Shown one piece after another: positions 43,024 through 50,327 of a DNA stretch of 64,000 bases. Source of the DNA: Parabacteroides chinchillae. GTDB lineage: Bacteria > Bacteroidota > Bacteroidia > Bacteroidales > Tannerellaceae. The position numbers were made by a program, and so were the translations under genes. The stretch covers positions 1 through 64,000 of the forward strand of contig NZ_FNVS01000003.1 of assembly GCF_900108035.1 (NCBI RefSeq), given 5' to 3'. The notes beneath the pieces were generated by a model. That model was given only the letters and a program-made list of their open reading frames with translations, did not search any database and was not told where the DNA came from. Position 1 is the stretch's first letter. Each line of letters starts with the position of its first letter.

Positions 43024-43491
43024 TTAATCTACACGCTGAGCAGCAGAATAACTAATCTTCAGTGCATATGCTTCACGAAGTGCCTGCTTAATATCAGTTA
43101 TAACACCCATCTTGGTCGATTTGTCTGCCTTGATGGATACTGTCATAAACGGCTGATCTTCTTCTTTCATACTTGACTTTTCCTGTGCGATATAATCCTG
43201 AATTTCTGATGTTTCAGCAAATGCGTCATTTAACTGAATACGAGTTTCAGAACCCATCTTTGCTCTTAAATCCGGAGTTGGTTGACCAACATAGATGAAT
43301 GTCACCAATGATTTCTTTTCCAACTTTTGGAGTTCTGTAGCCTGAGGAGCTTTGAATACTACTTTCAAAGTTACTTCACGCATGGTTGTTACCATCATGA
43401 TAAAGAACAAGAAGGCAAATACTAAGTCAGGTAATGATGATGTATTCAATTCAGGCATTTCACGACCGCCTGCTTTACTAAACTTTCCCAT
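43024..43491 (-). CDS. ExbD/TolR family biopolymer transporter (second in operon)
   Basis: 155 aa. A single N-terminal membrane helix (SSLPDLVFAFLFFIMMVTTM) contains the proton-path Asp, followed by a periplasmic domain. It works with ExbB and TonB to energise outer-membrane receptors. Its ATG overlaps the stop of the preceding exbD by 1 bp (TAATG). It is the last gene of exbB-4TM-exbD-exbD. Confidence 0.92.
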   Translation of the reverse strand: MGKFSKAGGREMPELNTSSLPDLVFAFLFFIMMVTTMREVTLKVVFKAPQATELQKLEKKSLVTFIYVGQPTPDLRAKMGSETRIQLNDAFAETSEIQDYIAQEKSSMKEEDQPFMTVSIKADKSTKMGVITDIKQALREAYALKISYSAAQRVD

Positions 43492-44081
43492 TACTTTTTG
43501 TCTCCATAATTTTTAGGTTCTGCTTCAGATATCTTTTGAGGATATATCATCTGCACAGCCTTTTGTTGTTCTTCATCCAAATCTGCAAAAGCTTTTCCGA
43601 ATTTTTTCTTGGAAATGTCATCTCTTAATTCATTATAAGCTTTTGCAAGCTCATTCTGAACATTAATGTATGCCTGATACTCGGTACCACGGTCATTCAT
43701 TAATGAAATGATATGGTTTTTTGTTACCATTTGTTTTCCGAAGAAAGGAACATCAACTTCTACCTTTTCAGGTTTGTGTTCGTCATTGTATGCATTTTCT
43801 ACGAACTCTTTAACCTTTTCTTTCAATTGCTTGATATCAATAAACTGATCACCGCACAAAATCTGATTACTACTGTTAATCAAGATTGGCAGCAAGTTTC
43901 TCTTTTTGATATCAATATCTTCATTCTTTTGATCTTTAGGCACAGGGGGTGGCAAACGTCTTGCCAAACCTTTATCTGTATCCATAGAAGTGGTAATAAG
44001 GAAGAAGATAAGCAACATGAAAGCAATATCGGCTGAAGAAGTCGCGTTCATTGCGGGAACTTTTCTCTTTTTCTTTGCCAT
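43491..44081 (-). CDS. ExbD/TolR family biopolymer transporter (first in operon)
   Basis: 196 aa. A basic N-terminus (KKKRKVPAMNATSSAD) precedes the membrane helix IAFMLLIFFLITTSMDTD with the conserved Asp, then a periplasmic domain longer than usual (CGDQFIDIKQLKEKV, then a charged C-terminal extension FADLDEEQQKAVQMIYPQ). The extension distinguishes it from the second ExbD, so the two are probably different subunits rather than duplicates. Confidence 0.92.
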   Translation of the reverse strand: MAKKKRKVPAMNATSSADIAFMLLIFFLITTSMDTDKGLARRLPPPVPKDQKNEDIDIKKRNLLPILINSSNQILCGDQFIDIKQLKEKVKEFVENAYNDEHKPEKVEVDVPFFGKQMVTKNHIISLMNDRGTEYQAYINVQNELAKAYNELRDDISKKKFGKAFADLDEEQQKAVQMIYPQKISEAEPKNYGDKK

Positions 44082-44113
44082 AATGCTTAATGTTTTATCA
44101 AAATCTTTATTAC

Positions 44114-44587
44114 TTATCTATTTAATATTTTCTTTACAGAACCACCAAGTACAGCAACGATGATCAATATGAATAATGCAATTGCAGATTGAATCCACAT
44201 ATCTGTTACTTTCAACCAAAATGGAATATTGTAGCTTTGTGAGTCTGCATTCAAACCTGTTAAAGGTGTTCCGTCACCCATTGAGTATGTAATGATAAAT
44301 AGAACGGCAAATAAAGCAATGACCAAAAGCGACATTAATGCTGATTTGGGGTTTGATTTTAATATGGATATAAATTGCCAAATAGCAAAAAAAGCCATAC
44401 AAATAATTGTTACTATAAATATAACGTATGTCCAATCCAGAAGTAATCCGGTATATACGTATTCTTTATTGTCAGCGGTGGGATCAACCACGCCTCCTCC
44501 GAAAAACATACCCAGAACAATAATTGTGATGACAGAGCATACCAATAATGTCCAACTGGATATTTTTCTTATCTTAGTTACTGCCAT
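44114..44587 (-). CDS. Four-helix membrane protein of the exb operon
   Basis: 157 aa with four strongly hydrophobic segments (about 11-31, 50-71, 83-102 and 130-150). I know no named domain. It lies between exbB (8 bp upstream) and the first exbD (32 bp downstream). That fixed place in the operon suggests an accessory subunit of the proton-channel complex. No catalytic motif is visible. Confidence 0.8.
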   Translation of the reverse strand: MAVTKIRKISSWTLLVCSVITIIVLGMFFGGGVVDPTADNKEYVYTGLLLDWTYVIFIVTIICMAFFAIWQFISILKSNPKSALMSLLVIALFAVLFIITYSMGDGTPLTGLNADSQSYNIPFWLKVTDMWIQSAIALFILIIVAVLGGSVKKILNR

Positions 44588-44595
44588 AATGCTTA

Positions 44596-45342
44596 TTATT
44601 TTTTGAATTTAAGGTTGTATTTAATAACCAAGTCAAGCAATGTGATAGAAGCGTCTTCCATCTGGTTCAGGATAGCTTCCAATTTGCTCAATAAATAGTT
44701 ATAGAATATCTGAAGGATCAAAGCAACGATCAAACCACCTACAGTTGTGATCAAAGCCACTTTCATACCACCAGCAACAACCGTCGGGCTGATATCACCA
44801 ACCTGTTCGATTTTATCGAACGCCATAACCATACCAACAACTGTACCCAAGAATCCTAATGACGGAGCCATTGCGATAAACAATGTGATCCAAGACATGT
44901 TCTTTTCCAAAAGACCACCCTGAACACCACCGTAAGATACGATAGATTTTTCTACAACATCGATACCCTGGTCAATTCTCATCAAACCTTGGTATGCGAT
45001 AGAAGCGATAGGACCTCTTGTGTCACGAGCGATTGCTTTTGCAGCTTCTACGTCACCTTTATCCAAAGCATCTTCAATACCTTTCAATAATTTAGTAGCG
45101 TTTGTTTCAGCTAAGTTTAAATAAATGATTCTTTCCAAACAGAAAGCCAAACCTAAGATCAAAGCAATGGCAACTGTACTCATGAAGTCTGCACCACCTT
45201 CGATAAATTTAACTTTTAATGCTTGATACAAACCACCTTCAACTGCTGGTTGAGCAGCGCCTGCTGCTTCCTGCGCGAATGCTACGGTAGAAGTTCCAAG
45301 GGCACATAGTCCCAAGAATGCTTTTGCAAATAACTGTTTCAT
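44596..45342 (-). CDS. exbB: MotA/TolQ/ExbB proton channel family protein
   Basis: 248 aa. An Ala-rich signal-like N-terminus (CALGTSTVAFAQEAAG) is followed by three membrane helices and the family core EKNMSWITLFIAMAPSLGFLGTVVGM and VAGGMKVALITTVGGLIVA. It forms the pentameric channel around ExbD that powers TonB. It is the first gene of the four-gene operon. No clear -7 box precedes it, so read-through from tRNA-Ser just upstream is possible. Confidence 0.94.
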   Translation of the reverse strand: MKQLFAKAFLGLCALGTSTVAFAQEAAGAAQPAVEGGLYQALKVKFIEGGADFMSTVAIALILGLAFCLERIIYLNLAETNATKLLKGIEDALDKGDVEAAKAIARDTRGPIASIAYQGLMRIDQGIDVVEKSIVSYGGVQGGLLEKNMSWITLFIAMAPSLGFLGTVVGMVMAFDKIEQVGDISPTVVAGGMKVALITTVGGLIVALILQIFYNYLLSKLEAILNQMEDASITLLDLVIKYNLKFKK

Positions 45343-45418
45343 TGTGTGTTTAATTTTTAAGATTAATAATTCTCTTATTTGTTTTTATTTTTATTATTAA
45401 TAATCATGGTATCATTTG

Positions 45419-45506
45419 CGGAGAGAGCGGGATTCGAACCCGCGAAACCCTTTAGGGGTTTACACGCTTTCCAGGCGTGCCTCTTCAACCACTCGAGCAT
45501 CTCTCC
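45419..45506 (-). tRNA. tRNA-Ser (GGA)
   Basis: An 88-nt class II tRNA with acceptor GGAGAGA/TCTCTCC, anticodon loop CTGGAAA (anticodon GGA), a long variable arm (CCCCTAAAGGGG-like), T-arm GCGGG-TTCGAAT-CCCGC and discriminator G. CCA is not encoded. It lies 76 bp upstream of exbB on the same strand. Confidence 0.96.
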
Positions 45507-45653
45507 AATCGGAGTTTTCTCCCTTTTCAAAACGAGCGCAAAATACGAAAAAATTCCCACATGCAAACGTTTCAGTGCACAAATCTATAGTTTTTGCTTG
45601 ACATTTACGCAATATCAGAGAAATAAATTTTGATTACCTGCAAAAATATATAA

Positions 45654-46439
45654 CTATATTAGCTTATCTACGCTTTTAAATAATTCCAGCGCATTTTTGC
45701 GGGTTGTCAAAACTACTTCATTTATTGATATATTGTATGTTTCAGCCACCTTTTCCGCGGTCTTCCAGATGTAGGCCGGTTCGTTTCTTTTGCCTCTGTA
45801 AGGTACCGGGGCAAGATAGGGGGCATCTGTTTCTAAAACGATATGATGAATGCTTGTTTGCTTTATCGTATCGGCTAATTTGGCATTTTTAAATGTGATA
45901 ACACCATTGATGCCAATCATGAAGTTGGGTAATCTTTTTATTTCTTCAAGTTCCTTATCGTTTCCTGTGAAACTATGGAATACACCTCGCAACTTATCTG
46001 CTCCTACTTTATGGATACAATCGAAAACTTCCTGGAAAGCTTCACGGGTATGAATAGCTACCGGAAGATTTAAATCCAAGCTCCATCTGAGTTGTTCTTC
46101 GAATACTATTTTTTGTTCATTCAGATATGTTTTATCCCAATATAAATCAATCCCGATTTCTCCAATTGCACAATATGACCTTTTCCCTAAATAAGATTCT
46201 GTCTTTTTAAGTGCATCGATATAGTTTTCATCTACACTTGTCGGGTGTAATCCCATCATAGGGAATGCGAAATCCGGATATTTATCACATAAACCATGCA
46301 TACGGTCTATCGTTGTTAAATCCACATTCGGTAAAAGAAGTGTGTCAATACCTGAATCCTGTGCGGCTTTGACTAAAGTGTCTTGCTCAGGATCAAAATC
46401 GTCTAAATATAAATGATTGTGGGTATCTATTATTTTCAT
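45654..46439 (-). CDS. TatD family hydrolase (DNase)
   Basis: 261-aa metal-dependent hydrolase. All metal-site residues are seen: DTHNHLYLDD (HxH), GEIGIDLYW (Glu), VAIHTREA (His), VFHSFTG (His) and LETDAPYLAP (Asp). TatD enzymes are 3'-5' exonucleases active in DNA repair or quality control. The gene starts 1 bp after the polyprenyl synthetase stop, so the two form an operon. Confidence 0.95.
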   Translation of the reverse strand: MKIIDTHNHLYLDDFDPEQDTLVKAAQDSGIDTLLLPNVDLTTIDRMHGLCDKYPDFAFPMMGLHPTSVDENYIDALKKTESYLGKRSYCAIGEIGIDLYWDKTYLNEQKIVFEEQLRWSLDLNLPVAIHTREAFQEVFDCIHKVGADKLRGVFHSFTGNDKELEEIKRLPNFMIGINGVITFKNAKLADTIKQTSIHHIVLETDAPYLAPVPYRGKRNEPAYIWKTAEKVAETYNISINEVVLTTRKNALELFKSVDKLI

Positions 46440-46440
46440 A

Positions 46441-47415
46441 CTAAGACTGGCGGTTCATTAAACGGTCGCAAACATCTTTCAATACATATAATTTCTCGTC
46501 GGAAACACTAAGTTGGTCTAGGCATTTCATTGCTTCGTCATAATAAGATTGAATTTTGTTTTCAGTCAGAGTTTTTAGGTTCAGTTGATCATATATATGT
46601 GTAAAAGATGCGATTTTTTCTTCCGGTTTATATGTTTTTTTACCAAACCATAGATTCATCGTTTCCTTTTGTTCTTTAGAGGCAAGATGCAGGGCATTGA
46701 CAAGTAAAAATGTTTTCTTATTGCAAAGAATATCTCCTCCGATGTTTTTTCCGAAAGTGGCTGTGTCGCCATAAACGTCAAGTAAATCATCTTGTAATTG
46801 GAATGCAAGTCCTATATAGATACCGTATTGGTATAAGTTGTTTGCATCACTCTCGGTGGCACCTCCTAAAATAGCTCCTGTTTTTAAGCTGCAAGCTAAC
46901 AAAACGGCTGTTTTTAGCCGGATCATTTCAATATATTCGGCTTCGCTTACATTCATCCGCGATTCGAATTCCATATCATATTGTTGCCCGCCGCATATTT
47001 CGAGAGCGGTAACAGTGAATAAGTCCAATATCTCTTTTAAGTGTCTGGCTTCGGTTTCTCCGATTAACTGGTAGGCGGCAATCAGCATGGCATCTCCCGA
47101 AAGGATTGCTGTATTTGCGTTCCACACTTTATGGACGGTCGGTTTGTTTCTTCTTTTGTCTGCTTCATCCATCAAATCATCATGTAGTAATGTAAAGTTG
47201 TGAAAGACCTCAAGTCCCAGAGCTGGTTTTATTGCATTCTCGATAGAGGCATTATATATATTGCACGCCATTAATGTCAGTGCCGGACGTATTCTTTTCC
47301 CTCCAAGTGATAAGATGTATTCTATCGGATCATATAAACTTTTGGGAGGATAATTGAATTGAAGGTTTGATATTTCTTCTTCAATTCTCTGTAATATGTC
47401 TTTAAATGATAGCAT
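46441..47415 (-). CDS. Polyprenyl diphosphate synthase (trans-isoprenyl chain elongation)
   Basis: Condenses isopentenyl diphosphate units into an all-trans chain, probably for menaquinone side chains. It is 324 aa from MLSFKDILQRIEEE. The longer open frame (to 47466) would begin inside the tonB terminator. The two Asp-rich motifs are LLHDDLMDEADKRR and QLQDDLLDVYGD. The chain length cannot be told reliably from sequence alone. Confidence 0.95.
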   Translation of the reverse strand: MLSFKDILQRIEEEISNLQFNYPPKSLYDPIEYILSLGGKRIRPALTLMACNIYNASIENAIKPALGLEVFHNFTLLHDDLMDEADKRRNKPTVHKVWNANTAILSGDAMLIAAYQLIGETEARHLKEILDLFTVTALEICGGQQYDMEFESRMNVSEAEYIEMIRLKTAVLLACSLKTGAILGGATESDANNLYQYGIYIGLAFQLQDDLLDVYGDTATFGKNIGGDILCNKKTFLLVNALHLASKEQKETMNLWFGKKTYKPEEKIASFTHIYDQLNLKTLTENKIQSYYDEAMKCLDQLSVSDEKLYVLKDVCDRLMNRQS

Positions 47416-47452
47416 GGATTGATCTTTGTTTTGTGATAAGATGAAATATAAC

Positions 47453-47484
47453 AAAAAAGGCTGCATGTTGTCCGCAGCCTTTTC
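47453..47484 (-). terminator. Terminator of tonB
   Basis: AAAAAGGCTGC pairs with GCAGCCTTTT around a 9-nt loop. On the - strand the hairpin is followed by a T-run, 20 bp after the tonB stop. Confidence 0.8.
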
Positions 47485-47503
47485 TGATAATACTATTTGT
47501 ATA

Positions 47504-48196
47504 CTAATTCAATCTGAATGTGATAGGTACGGTATACTTAACACGTACTGGTTTACCTCTCTGCTTACCCGGTGTCCATTTAGGCATTGAGTTTACCACG
47601 CGGATAGCCTCTTTGTCCAATGCTGGGTCTACACCGCGAACTACTTCTGCGTCAACAACAGAGCCGTCGCGGTTGATAACGAATGAGCAGATTACACGTC
47701 CCTGAATACCATTTTCCTGTGCAATAACCGGATATTTAACCGATTTACCGAGGAATTTCAATAATTCGGCATCACCACCCGGGAACTTTGGCATTTCTTC
47801 TACAACAGTAAAGATAGTCTGTGCAGACTCTTCTTCTTCTTCAACTATTGCTGGAGGTGTATATGTTTGATGCTGAGCTTCCTTCTGGTTGTCTTCAGAG
47901 GTTACGATATCTTGTTGCTCCAGATCGGTGTCGTCATCAACAACGGTTAAAACTTCGGCTACTACTTGCGCTGGAGGAGGTGGAGGAGGTGGAGGAGTAT
48001 TCTCCGGTCTTGTAATCTCAATTTCCTCTTCTGCGATTACGTCAGCAACCTGATCGCTCGCTGTAGCTACCTGAATGTCGCGGTTTCCCCATTCGAAACC
48101 TACGAACAGAATGGCTAAACCAACAACAAGTCCCATAAAGGTACTGATTGTCTTGCCTTTTTCCAGGTCCGCTTTCGGTGATTTCTTAATTTCCAT
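47504..48196 (-). CDS. Energy transducer TonB
   Basis: 230 aa. A cytoplasmic basic N-terminus, one membrane helix (FMGLVVGLAILFVGFEW), a periplasmic Pro-rich stretch (PPPPPPP near residue 70) and acidic linker, then the TonB C-terminal domain (KFPGGDAELLKFLGKSVKYP, VRVKYTVPITFRLN). It transmits proton motive force from ExbB/ExbD to outer-membrane receptors. It is a single gene, with a TATTTTTGC box 39 bp upstream. Confidence 0.95.
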   Translation of the reverse strand: MEIKKSPKADLEKGKTISTFMGLVVGLAILFVGFEWGNRDIQVATASDQVADVIAEEEIEITRPENTPPPPPPPPAQVVAEVLTVVDDDTDLEQQDIVTSEDNQKEAQHQTYTPPAIVEEEEESAQTIFTVVEEMPKFPGGDAELLKFLGKSVKYPVIAQENGIQGRVICSFVINRDGSVVDAEVVRGVDPALDKEAIRVVNSMPKWTPGKQRGKPVRVKYTVPITFRLN

Positions 48197-48234
48197 ATGA
48201 CTATTTAGTTATAAAATATGTGTTTTCCAATACT

Positions 48235-48243
48235 GCAAAAATA
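48235..48243 (-). promoter_or_regulatory. -7 box of tonB
   Basis: TATTTTTGC on the - strand fits TAnnTTTG at a normal distance from the tonB start. Confidence 0.55.
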
Positions 48244-48378
48244 CGAATTATTTTATATGTTGTATACCTTTTTGATATTTTTTCCGTTTCTGATAATGGG
48301 AAACCGTATATATGGGAAATAAGCAGGGCTTTTTCCTGATTTGCGGGTGTAAAGTAAAGACAATTTTCTGAATTAATG

Positions 48379-48387
48379 TATCTTTGG
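48379..48387 (+). promoter_or_regulatory. -7 box of porQ
   Basis: TATCTTTGG fits TAnnTTTG, 20 bp before the ATG at 48408. Confidence 0.5.
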
Positions 48388-48407
48388 ATGCTTTTTGTTG
48401 AAAAAAT

Positions 48408-49409
48408 ATGAGAAATATATTATTCGTGTTATTCATCTTTGTTTTCGCCGGAACTTCTTCGGCGCAGAATGGCGATGAAGTATTTGATTTTCTTCGGATT
48501 CCTAACTCTGCCAGGGTGAATTCCCTGGGTGGGCATAATATATCTATAATAGAAAGAGACCCGTCACTGATTTTTCATAATCCTGCATTATTGGGTGCGG
48601 AAATGGATAAAATGGTAAATCTGAATTATATGAACTATATTTCGGATGTTAATGCCGGAAGTGCCCTTTTTACAAAAGCTCTGAAAGAACATAGCGCATG
48701 GGGAGTTGGTGCTTCTTTTTTCAGTTATGGTAATTTAAAAGAGACAACCGGAGAGAATCAGATAATAGGCGATTTTTCGGCTAAAGACATCAGTGTGGTA
48801 GGATTTTACTCTCACGACCTGAATGACAGATGGCGCGGAGGTCTTTCCTTAAAGTTTTTATACTCGTCTATTGCAGACTATACGTCTATAGGTTTGTGTG
48901 TGGATGCCGGGTTGAGCTATTATAACTCCGAAAAAGAATTTTCGGCGGGTATTACGTTGAAAAATATAGGCGCGCAATTAAAGCCCTATGATAATAAGCG
49001 CCAGAAAATGCCGTGGGATATTCAAGCCGGTATAAGTAAAAAAATGACGCATGCCCCGATCCGTTTTTCTTTAACGGCAATGTATTTAAACCGGTGGAAG
49101 TTTGATTATGTGGATGATTCCGATCAGGAATATAAGGGGGATAACTTCTTTAAAGCTTTAGTAAAGCATTTTGTTATAGGCGTCGATTATATTCCTTCCG
49201 ACAATTTTTGGATTGGGGTGGGCTTTAATCCCAAAACAAGTTTGGATATGAAGCTACGTGATGGCGGCGGAGCCTTGTCCGGTTTTTCTGCCGGGGCGGG
49301 AGTGAAAATAAAAATGTTTGATGTGGGAGCTTCTATTGCCAAATATAATCCTTCCGCATTGTCGCTGATGATCAGTGTTTCTATGACTTTGGACGACTTT
49401 AAGAACTAG
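48408..49409 (+). CDS. porQ: Type IX secretion system protein PorQ
   Basis: 333 aa with a signal peptide (LFVLFIFVFAGTSSAQ) and an outer-membrane barrel of the FadL-related PorQ/PorV type. The PorQ N-terminal words FDFLRIPNSARVNSLGGHNISI and LIFHNPALLG are present. In the type IX system PorQ helps attach and process cargo at the cell surface. In related genomes porQ sits beside cmk. Here a large surface-protein gene with an invertible promoter lies between porQ and cmk, and it is a candidate cargo. Confidence 0.88.
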   Translation: MRNILFVLFIFVFAGTSSAQNGDEVFDFLRIPNSARVNSLGGHNISIIERDPSLIFHNPALLGAEMDKMVNLNYMNYISDVNAGSALFTKALKEHSAWGVGASFFSYGNLKETTGENQIIGDFSAKDISVVGFYSHDLNDRWRGGLSLKFLYSSIADYTSIGLCVDAGLSYYNSEKEFSAGITLKNIGAQLKPYDNKRQKMPWDIQAGISKKMTHAPIRFSLTAMYLNRWKFDYVDDSDQEYKGDNFFKALVKHFVIGVDYIPSDNFWIGVGFNPKTSLDMKLRDGGGALSGFSAGAGVKIKMFDVGASIAKYNPSALSLMISVSMTLDDFKN

Positions 49410-49492
49410 CCGAATCATTTTTTATTCTTCTTGACGGTCTTGTTTTCAAGGTGAAATTAACTGGGCATACTTTGTCAATTAAAGAAATTGAT

Positions 49493-49510
49493 AAGGCTGT
49501 GCCTTTTTTT
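49493..49510 (+). terminator. Terminator after porQ
   Basis: AAGGC-TGT-GCCTT is followed directly by TTTTT. The stem is short but the T-run is good. Confidence 0.5.
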
Positions 49511-50035
49511 ATGCTTGAAACTTAGTGAATTGGATGTTAGCTGTTAAGTTTATCATGCCTGTTTTTTATATAAAAGATCCTGTACATTTATTCTTTTGAC
49601 CCTGGTCAAAATTAATTACTACCTAGCTAAAAATTAAATTTTAGCTAGGACAAAATTGATTTTTAGCTAGCTCAAAAGAATATATGTTCCTAATGTTTCT
49701 GATAAAATAGTGCTTGTTTCAAAATAAGAAAAAGCTATTTTGATATTAGTCGATAGAAAGGTTGCTTTTTGTAGACGCTTGCATTTTGCAATATATTCCG
49801 GACCCTTTCTTACATATTTATATATATGTACGCGTGTACATACATGATAATAATCAATCGCCACGTCGTTTGATTCTACAAATGTCATTATTGTCTGAGG
49901 ATTGTTGTGAGCGAAGGCTTTGGGTAAAATTAGTATTATTATATTATTTCTTTAATTATTCAATACAAGAAGAATAATACAGGTTTTATGTTATGTAATT
50001 AGTTGATTATTAGTATATATATCAAGGTATTGGAG
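49511..50035. other. Long non-coding region upstream of the invertible segment
   Basis: Apart from repeat copy B I find no convincing gene; the short open frames here have no family features and low coding quality. A small palindrome TATGTAC-GCGT-GTACATA lies at 49825-49842 and could bind a regulator. The total gene-free distance from porQ to the next gene is 918 bp, unusually long for this compact genome. Confidence 0.55.
49588..49684. repeat. 22-bp-unit tandem repeat element with inverted ends (copy B)
   Basis: Three 22-bp units (49600-49621, 49622-49643, 49644-49665) and a partial fourth from 49666 have the same CTAGCT/AAAATTAATT composition as copy A at 5384-5485. The ends are TATTCTTTTG on the left and CAAAAGAATA on the right. 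The two copies share the run AAAATTAATTACTACC exactly, but most other positions vary. It lies in the long non-coding stretch before the invertible promoter. Confidence 0.75.
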
Positions 50036-50244
50036 TGACTAGGGAAAACGTTCGTTTTCGTTAGTCATTGCAAAGGTACATGTTTCTTCCATTCCTGCAA
50101 CCCTTTTCGAATATTTTTTTATCATCCTATCTGCTTTCTTATCAAGAATATAAGCTATCAATTACAAAACAATCGCTTCAGGTTACGAATTGCCTGAAAA
50201 CAGCTAAAAAAATGACTAATCTAGACCAACGTTTTCCCTAGTCA
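50036..50244. promoter_or_regulatory. Invertible promoter segment flanked by 34-bp inverted repeats
   Basis: The left arm 50036-50069 and the right arm 50211-50244 are inverted copies that match at 29 of 34 positions. They share an outer perfect 17-mer TGACTAGGGAAAACGTT and an inner perfect 9-mer TTAGTCATT. The left arm contains AAACGTTCGT, similar to the core I recall for Bacteroides Mpi-type invertible promoters. The 141-bp interior holds one consensus promoter, oriented leftward here. Inverting the segment would place its -7 box at about 50202-50210, pointing at the gene that starts at 50328 with a leader of about 110 nt. The sequenced state is therefore OFF. No recombinase gene is in the window. 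Confidence 0.85.
50070..50100 (-). promoter_or_regulatory. Promoter inside the invertible segment (leftward, OFF)
   Basis: On the - strand a -7 box TACCTTTGC (50070-50078) and a -33 TTG (50098-50100) are 19 bp apart. No rightward TAnnTTTG box is visible between 50079 and 50327. Confidence 0.75.
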
Positions 50245-50327
50245 TATTTTATGCGTTCGGAATGATGAAACGCTTTGATTTATAGAACTTTTAATGAACA
50301 CTATTATTAATATTAATTAATTAGATT

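Noticed and set aside
45375-45633. Short open frames around 45.4-45.6 kb on both strands
   Set aside because: They overlap tRNA-Ser and only translate its sequence.
49667-49977. Two opposing short open frames (73 and 71 aa)
   Set aside because: Composition is unlike real genes, one includes part of the repeat element, and neither has a recognisable signal or domain.
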